Positions 23,601 to 35,659 of a DNA stretch of 64,000 nt are shown in pieces (the first letter of the stretch is position 1; each line of letters opens with the position of its first letter). The translations under genes and the position numbers were made by a program. The notes beneath the pieces are model-generated. The model was not told where the DNA came from, did no database searches, and worked only from the letters and a program-made list of their open reading frames with translations. The DNA is from Straminergon stramineum (lineage: Eukaryota; Streptophyta; Bryopsida; Hypnales; Calliergonaceae): assembly GCA_963920665.1 (NCBI GenBank), contig OY987272.1, forward strand, positions 2,299,001-2,363,000, in the 5' to 3' direction.

Positions 23601-25860
23601 TCAATGCCAACCACATAGAACTACGATAGTGTGAAATGGCTTTCATCTTTGCAATGATGAAATAATTATTTTTTTTCATCCAAAGTGATTCGTTTACAAT
23701 TATATGAATTAATGATGATTTTGGTTTGGTAGTTTTATAATTGTTTCATAATTTGTCATTTCTTTTCAAATTTAAGAGAATCATAAAAGCATAAATAGTT
23801 TAAATATTATTCCATATAATTTAATTTACTGTTGACATGTATGCATGGAAGGAGTGGGTTTTGAAATGGTTCAAGGTATATGGAGAGAGTACTTATTAAA
23901 AGTACTTTGATATTTGCGAATATGAGTGCCAAATGGTGAAATTCATATAATATACTAACTCTTAACATTATGAGCATGTTGGGTTTAGTTTTTAGAGTGC
24001 CTTAAACACTCGTGGTATGCATGTTTGAATTTGTACCCAATGTTTGAAGGTTGAAAGAAATGATTAGGGGTTTGATAAAGGATTTGAATAAGTGACTTTA
24101 GAATTGAGCGATCTAATCATAATAGAAAAAAAATTATTAAGTCAAAAAAACAAATAATATTCTAGAAGACTTCACGTATAAGACTCAATTTTATAACATT
24201 ACAAGACTTGGTCTTCTAATGTCACAACAAATAATGCTTATTGTTGTATAAGCCTCCAATTTGTCCCCAAGGACTCATTTTTTTTTTGTATTTCATTACT
24301 TCGAGTAGAGTTTTATATACAAAAAGCCTTAAGAGAGTATAGAATCGAAATAGGTGTGTTATATATCAAGATAGTATTTGGTCTAGCATTAGAATATTAT
24401 AGATAGAATGACTCAAACCACGACTTGTCTATATGTGAAAATCCAAGTAATCGTGGTAAATTGATGGATTACGTATTATTGACACAAATGACTCAATTTT
24501 TGCATAGAAGAGACAATTCTAGACTAAATTTGGTTGAGGAAAACCCAGTGAAACTTTCTAGTTAGTTCTTGGAGATAGTTTTTAGTTTCCCCAATCCATT
24601 GACAAAATAGAAGAATTCCAATTAGATCAAAAGACATGAAGAGTGGAATTAATAGTAGAATTGAAAATTTTAAAGTTCTAAATAATAAATTAAAACAACA
24701 AGGGAAGTGAAAATTAGGGAGGCAAGATAAAATTTCCAAGACTAAGGATATTGCTAAGAGAAAAGATTTAAATCTTAAATACAATAAGCAAATAATGAAT
24801 TTCAATTTAAAACATGTTAGAGATATTAATTTTTCGATTTTGGAAAAATATGATAATTATAATTAATAGAATTAGGGCTTCGAAAAAAATTTTAAATTTT
24901 AAATTTTAAAAATGAATAACATTGATGTACAAACTACTATGGTTTGAATGATGTAATGACTATAGATTGAATGGATGACAAGAATTGTTACTAAAGATCG
25001 AGGCATTTAGTTACCAAAATCAAGATCATAATTATAATGACCTCGCCTAAAAAATTAATTAACATCATAATATCCTTTCTTTCTTGCGTAGAGGCGGGAG
25101 GTTATTAACACAATCAAAATGTTTGTCAAATCCTAGAAGATCATAGTCATTTTGTACTTACTGTTTATTAAAAGATTGGTAGCCTTCTAAGTTGTTGCTA
25201 AATTAAATGAATGAGGGTTGTCGATTGTTTTTTTTGTTATGCATGAGTGAAAAATTTGTGTACTAATGCAATGCAAGTCATTCGTAAAAAGATTAATAAA
25301 TCTTAAACATCGCTTGATTTCAAGTCAAAATAATTGTTGTGTGCAAGAAGGCTAGGGGCGAATCAAGACCATAGTCGTAAAGAGCGGCAAGTGAACTCGA
25401 GGGTTTGGAGAGTAGAAGAAAAAGATCTACTGTTATGAAGTGGAAGGAAAAAGATTATAATTGTATGGATGAAGAAGGAACACCTTACGTTGATAGGATT
25501 TGAAAGTTTTGTCGAATAGTGTGTTAATCTTTTAATGATGAAGTGAGATTGAATGTATATAATGTTTTTTGTGATAATTATTGTTGTAAGGGTTGATAGA
25601 AAATATAAATGTATAGATTTAATTTGATGAATTTCAAAATGTTAGTTACATTGAGTAGTGTAATATAGTAGTTCTTCATATATATTATGAAAAAAAAGTC
25701 TTTTATATTACGTACTATAGACGATTATTCAAGGGTTAAATTAATTCGTAGCTTTATATTTTAGTTGAAGTTTTTTTATACACTATTACCTCTAAGTGAA
25801 AATACATTTAAATTATAGAAATTAATTTTTTTGTTTTATATAAATAAAATTACATATATT
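23600..25860. other. AT-rich intergenic DNA, no gene seen
   Basis: No supported gene. A short palindromic A/T patch lies at 24,887-24,912. The open frame at 24,524-24,805 (minus) is low-complexity hydrophobic and has no recognised domain. Confidence 0.5.
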
Positions 25861-25954
25861 AAATATTAATTTACTAATACAGTTGTACTTTTGGATATAG
25901 ATGAAAAAAAAAAAGACTTCGTAAAGATGGCACAAAGAGAAAAAAAAAAATCTA

Positions 25955-26075
25955 GGAAGAAGACAATCTTCATGTTTTTGAAGATGATTATGTTTTGGAA
26001 TTGAAGAAGACAATCCTCATGTTTTTGAAGATGATAATATTTGGGAATTGAAGGTGACAATAGGAGATTCTTCAA
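25955..26075. repeat. Short 47 bp direct repeat
   Basis: The word GAAGACAATC followed by TCATGTTTTTGAAGATGAT occurs at 25,959 and again 47 bp later at 26,006. A third partial unit (GAATTGAAGGTGACAAT) starts at about 26,045. The unit falls at the left edge of the coiled-coil coding remnant. Confidence 0.7.
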
Positions 26076-27640
26076 ATGGATTGAATTGGTGTGAAGACTA
26101 CCTTATTGAAATTCGTATTAGAATGAAGTTCTTACAAGAACAATATACTTGTAACTAGTATGTGAACAATCAAACAATTCGGGGTTTATTATCAGTTTTT
26201 ACCAAATATGAAATGTGATGGATTCAAGAATAAAATTTTTTTTTTTGTGAAGTTTGTAAAAAAGAACTAGAAGCTCAATCAAAAACATTATTAAAACATG
26301 ATAAAGAATATGGGAAGTTGACAAAAGTTATAACAAGTGAAGGTAAAGAGGATTTTACAGATATTGATTATATTACCAAGCTCTTTAAGTGAACATTGTG
26401 GTAGATAGATTAAAAATCTACAAATGCAAATTTTATCAAGTAATTGTTAATTTATTTAAAGTTAGATATGCCTTTTATAATTCGTGAGGATTCACCATTA
26501 AGTCCTCATATTGCAAGTTAAAAAAACAATGTATTCTTAAAAGATGAGCTAACTTTCATTACCAAAGTAACATTATATATGGAATTGAAAGGTGATTCAG
26601 TGGACAGATCTGAAAAAATTCAAAGTTCTAATATGATAGCATATAGTTTGCCATGGGCCATAAGAAATATAAGATGGTAAACAATCTAACATTTTTTTGA
26701 AGTTTATTTTGAATTTTTGTTATGTTATGTTAAATTTTGAATCTTTGGTATGTTAAATTGTCTTTTAATATTTTGTATGATATGTTGAATTTGTTTTTAA
26801 TTTTTTTCTTCATTTAGATATTGTTACACGTTGATTTTGTAGGTACAAATACCAAAACACATCTCTCTATAAAATTTCGGAGGAGTCTTTTTTTTTTTTT
26901 ATCAACTTAAATTATATTATTCTACAATTTTTTCTCATTAGACAAAAAATCTTAAATACAGAGGGTTTTAAAGCTCGAGGTGCAACAATTGAAATTTTTT
27001 TTTTCACATCTTTCGCATTGACAAAGGATTACAATTGTCGCTTTTACATCGACCAAAATAATTATGATCTTAGTTTCATTTCATAGTAGCAACAAAGTTA
27101 GTTTCTTGTTTTAAAATTTTCATGCTTCAATATTATAATTTTTATTTTAATGAAATTTATTGATATGGATTTGTTTTTTGGTCAAAGAGAGGTGATTTTA
27201 GTTTGTTACTGTTTTGAGAGCAGTGTGCAGTTTTGGGAGCAGTGTGCAATTATTTTCAAATTAGGAAGTTGTAGCTCTTTTGAAAACAATGTCTCTGGAA
27301 TAAGTAAAGAAAGTCTTAACACTTTTGTAAAAGATTTTTAAAATCTTGTAAAAACTCATAAGGTAGGATGGAGTTTTTTACATTTATGTAGAGAAGAATT
27401 AAGTAAAGCCTTTCAAACTATTAATGAATTATATTTAAAAAATCATAAGTTAAGAGAGAAATTGGTAAAAGAGGTTGAAATTAGAAAATCTCATATCTGT
27501 GAGAAAATCAATAATTGTACGAAAAGAGCAACAATTGTGTGAAGTGAGCAATTTGAGTAACAAATCATAAAGTTAAAAAACAAAATTGATCACTTGGAGG
27601 CCCAACTTCTTGAGGAAAGAGAGGTTAGTACATTCATTTA
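26040..27640 (+). pseudogene. Decayed coding remnant: possible GRF-type zinc-finger tail plus coiled coil
   Basis: Short frames separated by stops give GDNRRFFKWIE followed by a charged helix (26,050-26,150). This is the arrangement at the C-terminal end of GRF zinc fingers, but the Cys/His ligands are not visible. Later, FFFCEVCKKELEAQSKTL (about 26,235-26,290) and a long heptad-rich stretch (27,370-27,630: LCREELSKAFQTINELYLK, then LKNKIDHLEAQLLEERE) predict a coiled coil. A GTTAGT after the last Glu codon could be an old splice donor. The first cue is weak and the coiled coil is clear. Likely a transposon-borne or dead gene. Confidence 0.35.
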
Positions 27641-27824
27641 TCTTTTGAAACTTAGTATTTGATGTTTTTTTCTATTACTTATGGAAAATAGTACTAATTT
27701 TTTTGTGGTTGTTTTTTAAGCTAAGAAAAAGAGGATGGAAGAATGTAACAATCTCAAAACTACCCTAAAATCATTGTTAAGTGGTGTAGATAATCTTGTA
27801 TGAGGTAAGGTCCTTTTCCAAGCT

Positions 27825-28150
27825 TCTAAAGGGTTTAAGGGTTTAGGATTTAAGGTTACATAGGTATCCTATGGGTATTTGACTTTTAAAATTGAATTTT
27901 TATTTGGCCTATCCCCCATTTTTGAGGTCTATGATTTCAACGGTGCAACTAACTTTCTATACACTATTACCATTTGTGAAATATAATAAGTTTGACCTTA
28001 GAGACCCGAGGTTTGATTTGGCTATAGTAGGTTCGTTATGTAGAGTTTCGAAATAAGAGCTACTTTTTTGGAATGAGCATGACAAGAGTTTTCCAAAAAT
28101 GTATTTACTTACTAAAAATAATCATTTCTGATTTTGACCTTGTATTTTAA
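27825..28150. repeat. TTTAGGG-linked repeat family, unit 1
   Basis: The block begins with telomere-like GGGTTTAAGGGTTTAGG and continues with words shared with 30,340-31,040 and 42,600-44,300: a CCTA-CCCCCATTTT segment, an ACCATTTGTGA-ATATA segment, GACTTGGCTAT-like words and GA-GAGTTTTCCAAAAATGT. Diverged but collinear with the later copies. Confidence 0.7.
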
Positions 28151-28550
28151 CTTCAAGGGGGAGTTGATTTAGGCACAAGCTTTGTTTTTTCATTTTTGAT
28201 TAGATGAAGATGTAGGTCCTTCCCATGAGATTCTAAGATGACGTGGCTATTCTTGATTGGATTTTCTATACAAGAATTAGAAGTGGATGAAGTTTGAATT
28301 TTCAAACTTCATCCGTTCATTGTCGCTACATTAAATATCGGATGAAAAAGAAAAAAGACATTTTTAGAATGTAATTGGAAGCATCTTCGATAGGGTACCT
28401 TTTTCTTTGTCAAAAAATAGAAATTTAGTGGGGTCCAAATACGAGATACTACAAAAATCCTTTTGCATAAAGAAGGGCGTTTGAAATCTAAGGATATGGC
28501 ATTGTAGGTCTTTTTCATGGTATTCTAGGATGACATGACACTTTTGAATT
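28150..28550. repeat. 292 bp family, single copy with perfect palindrome
   Basis: One diverged copy of the unit tandemly repeated at 31,045-31,640 and 41,690-42,590. At 28,285-28,314 it holds the palindrome GGATGAAGTTTGAA-TT-TTCAAACTTCATCC with perfect 14 nt arms. Confidence 0.78.
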
Positions 28551-28810
28551 CAATTAAGGGTTTGGGTTTAGGGTGGTTTAAGAGTTATATGTCTGTTCTC
28601 AAAAAAATGGCATATTTTTTTAGAGGTTTTGAGTCGATCTACCCCTTTATTTTCGACCCTTGTGGGTTCAAATATGTAACCCTCATTTAAAACAAAAAAG
28701 AATTACAATGGTCAAAAATAGGAAGATAGGTCACCTCAAATCTTCTAAAAAAGTACACACTTTTGTTGGGAATTCACATGTAACCTAAATCCTAAATCTT
28801 AAATCTTTTA
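28550..28810. repeat. TTTAGGG-linked repeat family, unit 2
   Basis: Begins AAGGGTTTGGGTTTAGGG and continues with the AAAAAAATGGCATATTTTTTTA and CTACCCC-TTTTCGACCC segments shared with 43,290-43,370. Confidence 0.72.
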
Positions 28811-29725
28811 AAACATCACTTAATTCATTCACTTCTCTATATAAGTGTTTTAAATTTTTAACTACTTTCTTGTACCAAATTCCTTCATACATTTTTAATG
28901 AGAAATCATTTTTCTTACCTTCGATAACTTTTCAATGTATAAAACATTTTCAAATGATTCAAACTTCAACTGTAAAGCATTGTGAAAGTCATGAAAATTT
29001 GAATGAATAAAAAATGAATGAATGACACAAGAAAAAAATATATAAATATGATGAAAGTAGAAAGAAGAATATTGAAAAATTCTGAAATAGAAAAATGAAA
29101 TTTGATGTATAATTTAATGACAATCATAAACATTTGTTATCTTAATAATACTAAATTAAGTCTTGTGACATTATATAACTAAGTCTTATGCTCAAAGTCT
29201 TCTTTTATAAGATTTTGTCTTCTGACATGGCAATTTTCTTATCCCTTATGATTAGACTACTCAATTCTAAGGGCTGAACCCCTATGAGTATTTTCAACCC
29301 CAACCTTCAAGTTAAAACATGTACATGGATTCTAATAGGATTTTTTATTGATTACAATATGGGATTTAAAATTTAAATCCAATTTGCACTTTCCAAGCAA
29401 TAAACACTTTGTTTCTAATATCTTAATAAAACTTTAAAATACTTGAAACTCCTAAATCCTAGAACTATCTAATTTCGGTTAACCCCTAAAGTTCCATGTC
29501 TATGTTTTCACCAAAATTGCTCTAAAATTGTCATTTTTGGTAGAGGTACCAAATTTAAAAAAAAACACTTTTCGAACTTATATAACTATAGGATCTTGTA
29601 TTATGCTGACTTGAGATTATGTGGTAAAAATTTCATAAATTTCCACCTCATGGATTGCAAGATATAAGCATTCAAATTCACTAAATTCATTATTTTGGCC
29701 CTTTAAAAAACAGAGTAGTTACACT
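28810..29725. other. Intergenic DNA, no gene seen
   Basis: AT-rich, with no supported gene and no clear tandem repeat. Confidence 0.5.
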
Positions 29726-29729
29726 CTTT

Positions 29730-30120
29730 CAAGCTCCTTCTTCTTAGACCGCTCTTTATCAAAGACTACTTGACAGTCCTTCTTTTGGGCCCGATGTTCA
29801 TTAAAGACTACTTGAAGCTCCTTCTTTTGGGCCAAGTATTCATCAAGGACTGCTTAAAGATCCTTTTTCCAAGTCCACTCTTCATCAAGGACTACTAGAA
29901 GCTCCTTCTTGACCCACTCTTGATTAAGGACTACCTAAAGCTCCTTCTTCTTGACCCACTCTTGATTAAGGACTACCTAAAGCTCCTTTTTTTCGATTCG
30001 TTTTTCATCAAGGACTACTTTAAGCTCCTATTTTTCGGCTTCTTGTTCATCAAGGATTGCTTGAAGCTCCTTCTTTTGGGCCTACTATTCATGAAGGATT
30101 GCCTGAAGTTTCTCAATCTG
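29730..30120 (-). pseudogene. Tandem coding repeat of a coiled-coil protein, decayed
   Basis: About eight imperfect tandem units of roughly 45-51 bp, each with CATCAAGGACTACTTGAAGCTCCTT-type sequence on the plus strand. Read on the minus strand the units give a repeat of the form KKELQAVLDE-x(5-6), with Leu and charged residues spaced as in a coiled coil. Several units end in TAG where others have CAA or CAG (Gln), so the frame is broken by simple C-to-T changes. The flanking sequence on the minus strand (30,120-30,245) stays open but has no motif I recognise. Confidence 0.55.
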
Positions 30121-30324
30121 AACCTTGACCCTTCAACTTGTAACAACCATTTCTCGCATTGAGTGTGACTTATCAACTGTTCATTCACCACACGATGCCC
30201 TTTGGAAGCCACCTGCACCACATGTACTTGATTATGACAAATCAATTCACATTATTTCTTGAACTCGAACAAAAAAAGCTTGTAGTACAATATTGCATGC
30301 GTTGGGGATGCAAACCTACCGTAG

Positions 30325-31045
30325 GGATTAGGGTTATATGGGTGTTTAGGGTTTAGTATTACAAAGGTATCCCTGATTTTTTAACTTACTTTTTTTAGGC
30401 TAATATTTCGCCTACCCTCTATTTATAGGGTTTAAGGTGGTTACAAAGGTATCCCTAATTTTTTGACATACTTTTTTTAGGCTAATATTTCGCCTATCCC
30501 TTCATTTATAGGTATTATCTATCCAATGGTGGTGGTTTTGACCTAATGGATATCACCAATTGCGAGATATAGCAAGTTGGACTTTTCGAGGGTACTTTGA
30601 TTTTCTTTATTCGGATGCATTTGAAGGTTTCGAGTACACCTACCCCCCTATTTGTAGGTGTTGTGAAGGCAATGATAGTATTGGTTTCTCCAACCAAGTT
30701 TAGGGTTGGACATTGTGAGCATTTGAAAATTGACATTTAGAGTTGCTATATTTAGAAGGATGAGGAATTTGAGAGATTAGAGTTGACTAAACCCCCTATT
30801 TTGGGGGTTTATGAATCCAATGGTGGTGGTTATAACCCAATGCATATCACCAATTGCGAGATATAACAACTTTGACTTTGGATTGAGTAAGTTTGACTTG
30901 GCTATAGCAGATTGGATTTGAAAGGTTTTGAAGTGAGAGTTACGATTTTGGATTGGACTTGACGAGAGCTTCCCCAAAATGTCTTGTATATCTAAAAATA
31001 GTAACTTTGAAATTTGAGGGTTAAAGGTGGTCTTTGGTTTCTAAA
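30325..31045. repeat. TTTAGGG-linked repeat family, units 3 and 4
   Basis: Starts GGGATTAGGG, with GGGTGTTTAGGGTTTAG at 30,340, and contains an internal duplication. The segment TACAAAGGTATCCCTGATTT recurs about 80 bp later, and the ATATCACCAATTGCGAGATATA segment recurs at about 30,550 and 30,845. The 30,510-31,045 part matches 42,690-43,265 closely and collinearly. Confidence 0.82.
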
Positions 31046-31640
31046 TAGAAGTTGAAGTTTTTATTTTGGAGACGTAAAGTCATAGATTGTATTTGGAGAT
31101 GGACATTGTGATGTGACACTTGTTAATTGGACCTTTTATGCAAAAGTTATGGATGGATGAAGTTTGGATTTTTAAACTTCATCCATCCATTGCAACTATT
31201 TAAAGAAGGGGATGGAGATGGGTAAGACATTTTTGGAAAGCCATGGAATGCCTCTACTACGTGGTGTTTTTACTTGAGGCCAAAAATAGATATTCACAAG
31301 GGTCAAAACATGGAAGGGGGTATTTTTATTTTTGCACAAAGAAGGGTGTTTAAAATCCAAGTGCATGGCGTTATAGTTATCTCTCATGGGATTCCAAGAT
31401 GGTGTGGCACTTGTTGATTGGACTTTCTATGCAAAAGTTATAGATGGATGAAGTTTGGATTTTTAAACTTCATCCATCCATTGCCGCTATTTGAAGAAGG
31501 GGATGAAAAAGGGGAAGACATTTTTGGAAAGCCACGGAATGCTTCTACCACGTGGTGCTTTTACTTGAGGTACAAAATAAAAATATATTTGGATCGAATC
31601 CTAAAGTTTCGTATATATGTAAAAACTATAGTATAAGGCC
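31045..31640. repeat. 292 bp tandem repeat, two copies, with palindromes
   Basis: Two head-to-tail copies about 291 bp apart. Each carries an inverted repeat with arms GGATGGATGAAGTTT and AAACTTCATCCATCC (31,151-31,188 and around 31,443-31,479; the second copy's ends vary by a base). Each then has GAC-TTTTTGGAAAGCCA and ACGTGGTG-TTTTACTTGAGG. Confidence 0.85.
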
Positions 31641-31689
31641 TATACGTGAAATATAATCGATGTTTTTAAAAATGTGTATACATAACCTT

Positions 31690-32165
31690 TTATCTAAGTT
31701 GCAAATATTTTGATTTGATAGTATTCATGGTCACATTGACAAACCCTAAATTTTTGCATAATATAACACATTTTTAAAAGTCTCAAACATATGAAAATTG
31801 TTGTATTTAAAGTGGGCCATGGTTTAATTGTCATGACATTTTTCATAATTACTTGCATGCAAAACATGATTCAAGTTGCAAATATTTTGATTTGACAATA
31901 TTCATGGTTACATTGACAAATCTTAAACATTTGCGTAATATAAGACGTCGTTAAAAGTTTCAAACATAAGAAAACTGTTGTATTTAAAATAGATGATGGT
32001 TTAAATGTCATGATATGTGTACGTCATTATTTGCATGCAAAACATGATTCAAGTTGTTAATATTTTGATTTGACAATATTCATGGTTATATTGACAAACC
32101 CCAAACATTTACGTAACATAAGACGTTGTTAAAAGTATCAAACAGAGGAAAAATGCTATTATAAA
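31690..32165. repeat. Tandem repeat of about 177 bp, nearly three copies
   Basis: The segment AATATTTTGATTTGA followed by AATATTCATGGTTA recurs at about 31,705, 31,880 and 32,058 (steps of about 175 and 178 bp). Each copy also holds GCATGCAAAACATGATTCAAG and a TAAAAGT-TCAAACAT segment. AT-rich and without a reading frame. Confidence 0.85.
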
Positions 32166-32259
32166 AAGGTGGAATAATGTGGCGCATTTGGTATAAATTA
32201 GGACACCTATTAACAAAGGGGGTTACACCATGTAGCTTTTCCTTTGTTAATCTATGTCA

Positions 32260-32860
32260 ACTTTCGATAATTCGTGCATTTTTGAGCCAATCTTGACTGA
32301 TTTTTTGTCCTCTTTCCAATGGTACAAGTTTGAAGGACTGAATCTTTGCCGATCAAAAGTTATGGTCCATTTTAGGCCGCGGGTTTTTATTGCTGGCTGG
32401 GACTTTGGCGATCAATATCTCAAGCAATTCTTGCTTGATTTGAGCAATTTTTGGACACATCTAGCCTGATTTCTTCCCCTCTTTCCTACGGTATCAGTCT
32501 CAAGCTGTAATTCCTTACCATCAAAAGTTAGAGGGTGTCAAAGCCTTGAAGGTCGCTGTTTTTAGGGGGTACAATCACTTTGGCAACCAATATTTCAACC
32601 AATTTTTGACCGATTCAAACACTTTTTGGGTACATATCTTGACTGATTTCTCCCCCTCTTTCCAACAATACCAATCTCAAGCTCGAATTCTTTACCCATC
32701 AAAAGTTAGAGGGGGTGAATACCTTGAAGGTCGCCATTTTTATGGGATAGAGTCACTTTGGCGACCTATATCTCAAGCAATTCTTGTTCGATTCGAACAT
32801 TCTTTGGGCGCATCTTGCCTGATTTCTCCTCGTCTTTCCAACGGTGTAAAACACACTTTC
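32260..32860. repeat. Second tandem repeat of about 177 bp, 3.3 copies, different sequence
   Basis: The segment CTGATTT-T-CC-CTCTTTCC recurs at about 32,296, 32,466, 32,643 and 32,820 (steps of about 170, 177 and 177 bp). Each full copy also contains ATCAAAAGTTA and GG-CACTTTGGCGA-C-ATAT. It has no sequence in common with the array just before it although the period is the same. Confidence 0.85.
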
Positions 32861-33104
32861 TAATTTCTAGAGTGTCAAAAGATAAGGCGGTTTAGGATTT
32901 AGGGGGTTCATAGTAGCAAATAACTTGGGGTTGAGGGGGTTGAGGGGGTTGAAGGCCTATTTTTTGGGGTTTTAGCAAAAGACAAAGAAAACAAGGAATA
33001 CAAAGAGTACCAAGCACCATTCAACCTTGGAGTAGGGATTGACACCAACATCGAAGAAAGGGTGTAACAAAGATTTAAGCACCGAGGTGTAGGGTTGTTT
33101 CGGC

Positions 33105-33300
33105 GGACAGTTTGACAACACGACGAACACGACGAACACGACGTCCAACACGTGAAGTAGACCCTCTTGTCCGTCTAATAGAGTCAAACTTAGTTTTGAC
33201 TTTTTTTTAAAAATTCACTTGCCCGTGAGGCCATCTAGATGCCATGTAGCAGACACGTGTCTTCCACGTGGCATTCTAAAGGGGCGCATGCGGGTGTCGG
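33105..33300. repeat. Dispersed repeat, related to 54,050-54,230
   Basis: Contains ACGACGAACACGACGAACACG, AGTTTTGACTTTT and GATGCCATGTAG. The copy at 54,050-54,230 has the same order (AACACAATGAACACAATG, AGTTGACTTTTAG, GATGCCATGTGG). In both places it lies directly before minisatellite sequence, so it is part of the same larger repeat. The 54 kb copy is AT-shifted. Confidence 0.65.
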
Positions 33301-33402
33301 CGACCTCGGGTGTCGGCGACCACGGGTGCAGGCGATTATAGATAGGGCGACTTCGGGTTCAAGCTAGTAGGCGACCGTAGGCAGGGTTGACACAACGTTT
33401 GG
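33280..33402 (-). repeat. GC-rich minisatellite, left block (inverted)
   Basis: Units of the form GGGTGTCGGCGACC, GGGTGCAGGCGATT and AGGGCGACTTCGGG. These are the reverse complement of the ACCCGCAGTCGCC-type units to the right of the assembly gap. Confidence 0.8.
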
Positions 33403-33602
33403 NNNNNNNNNNNNNNNNNNNNNNNNNNNNNNNNNNNNNNNNNNNNNNNNNNNNNNNNNNNNNNNNNNNNNNNNNNNNNNNNNNNNNNNNNNNNNNNNNN
33501 NNNNNNNNNNNNNNNNNNNNNNNNNNNNNNNNNNNNNNNNNNNNNNNNNNNNNNNNNNNNNNNNNNNNNNNNNNNNNNNNNNNNNNNNNNNNNNNNNNNN
33601 NN
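33403..33602. other. Assembly gap, 200 N
   Basis: A run of exactly 200 N, so its true length is probably unknown. The reading frames that span it are meaningless. Flanks are inverted relative to each other (see findings). Confidence 0.99.
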
Positions 33603-34690
33603 TGGAGTCCGGACGATGGACGTGAATTCGGGGCGGACGTTTGGATTTGTCAACCCTGACCGTAGGTGGGAAGTACGTGGCGACTTATAAGGCAAAGACA
33701 TGAAGTCGGAGCCTAAAGAGAGTAACGTCTCACAAATACCCGTGGGCACCCCAAAAAAACCTACAGTCGCCTCCCAGGGGACCCGTATGCGCCTCAAAAG
33801 ACTTGTAGTCACCCTCCAGAGGACTAGCAAGTGCCCTTGAATCCGTAGTCGCCCTTCCCAGAACCTGCAGTCGCCTTCTCCAGGACCTGCAGTCGCCCTC
33901 TAGAGGACCCGCAGGCGCCCTTGGACCCGCGGTCGCCCTCTCCTAGACCTACAGTCGCCTCCCAGGGGACCTGTACGCGCCTCAAAAGACTTGCAGTCAC
34001 CCTCCAGAGGACCCACAGGTGCCCTTGAATCCGCAGTCACCCTACCCAGAACCTGCAGTCGCCCTCTAGAGGACCCGCAGGCGCCCGTGGACCCACGGTT
34101 GCCCTCTCCTAGACCTACAGTTGCCTTCTAGAGGACCCGCAGGCGCCCTGTCCAAGACTTCCAGTCGCCCTGTCCAGGACCCGCAGTCGCCTTGTTCAAG
34201 ACCCGCACTCGCCCCTAGACCCGCGGTTGTCCTGTCCAGGACTCGTAGTCACCCCTAGATCCGTAATTGCCCTGTCCAAGACCAATAATCGCCCATGGAC
34301 CCGAATGCGCCCTACTAGACCCGTGGTCACTCCCTAAGATCCGCGTGCGCCCCTTGTAGACCACAGGTTCAACCAAATTAGGCTTAACAACAATAAGACT
34401 TGAACTCACCCTCACCCGTGGTCACCCCCATTCCACCAAATTGGGCTCAACAACAACAAGAGTTGAACTCGCCTTCACCCGCAGTCGCCCAAGACCCGAA
34501 GTTGCCCCCCAATCCATCAAATTGGGTTCAACAACAACAAGACTTGAACGCGCCCTCACCCGCGATCGCCCAAGACCTGAAGTCGCCCCCTACCCGAAGT
34601 CTCCCCCCATTCCACCAAATTGGGCTCAACAACAACAAGACTTGAACTCACCTTCACCCGCAGTCGCCCCTCACTTATAGTCACCTCTAT
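33603..34690 (+). repeat. GC-rich minisatellite, right block
   Basis: Dozens of imperfect units built from GACCCGCAGTCGCC and CTCTAGAGGACCCGCAGGCGCCC, with unit lengths around 20-35 bp and larger repeated groups (for example 33,760-33,850 versus 33,950-34,030). From 34,370 a longer unit with CCACCAAATTGGGCTCAACAAC appears four times (34,370, 34,433, 34,515 and 34,612). GC content far exceeds the surroundings. Open frames through it come from the repeat, not from a gene. Confidence 0.9.
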
Positions 34691-35640
34691 CTTAAAGTCA
34701 CATCAATGCAAGAACCAATATACCACAAGATGTGAGCCATCTCCAACTCTAATGAAGTCAAGCTTAATTGCATCTTCCATACACTATAATTGACATGTCC
34801 TTCAATGCTCGTAGTTAGTTAATACTACAAAATTAGTCTATAAATACAAAAATTTTAATATGACTAATTAGAGAAATTGAAGAGGGTTTTCCAAACCCTA
34901 AACCCTAACCCTATACCCTAAATCCTATAGAAAAACCATGGACCTTCTCCATGTATGCCAGTCCAAAAGTAATGTACTTCTATTTTTTAGGATGGATAAA
35001 ATGACACACATATGTGAGTTGCTTTTGATTATATGTCGTAAAAAAGTTTGAACTCCTAAACCTTGTACTTGTAAGATAAAAACCATTCAAAGTGTCATTT
35101 CCTAACTTTTTAATCTTCAATAAATTGAATATTCATTCACCCCTTCAAATGTGTTTTAAATCCTCTTGATGTATCAAGGGGAGGACTATATTGAAATTCC
35201 TATGTTGGAGGATGGAAAATGAAATGATGAGGAGAAGGGCTTCCCCAAGTCTCCATTTCTTAAACCACTTCTTATGTAGATAAGAAGATTTCTTCTTCAT
35301 GCATTCTACGGTGTTAGTATTTTTTTTGTACATGATTTCCCCCAAAAGGGAAGGTCTCCTCTCAATGTACTCCCTCCAAAAATTAAAATAGGAAATGGTT
35401 ACATTGAATTTGACATGACCACAAAGATGGATGAAGGAGAAATGAAATGTTAGGAAAAAGGGCTTTTCCAAATCTCCACTTCCTAAACCAATTTGCTTTC
35501 TTTATTACTTAATTAACTTTTGATCACTTAGTATTGAATGCCTCAGTTTTAGGATTTTCTGGAGTTATTCCTTAGAAAAGGGGGAGCGATACTTGAAAAG
35601 TTTGAACGCTTTCCCTCCACTTTGTAAGGGGGGAAACTCA
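34690..35640. other. Sequence between minisatellite blocks, no gene seen
   Basis: Holds a CCCTAAACCCTAACCC telomere-like patch at 34,902-34,917 (reverse of TTTAGGG). The segment TTTCCAAATCTCCACTTCCTAAACCA near 35,464 resembles TTCCCCAAGTCTCCATTTCTTAAACC near 35,250, a diverged duplication of about 215 bp. No gene recognised. Confidence 0.5.
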
Positions 35641-35659
35641 AACTCATGTTTTTTGGCGC

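Noticed and set aside
33336..33830. Open frames spanning the run of N
   Set aside because: The gap sequence is unknown, so the frames are artefacts.
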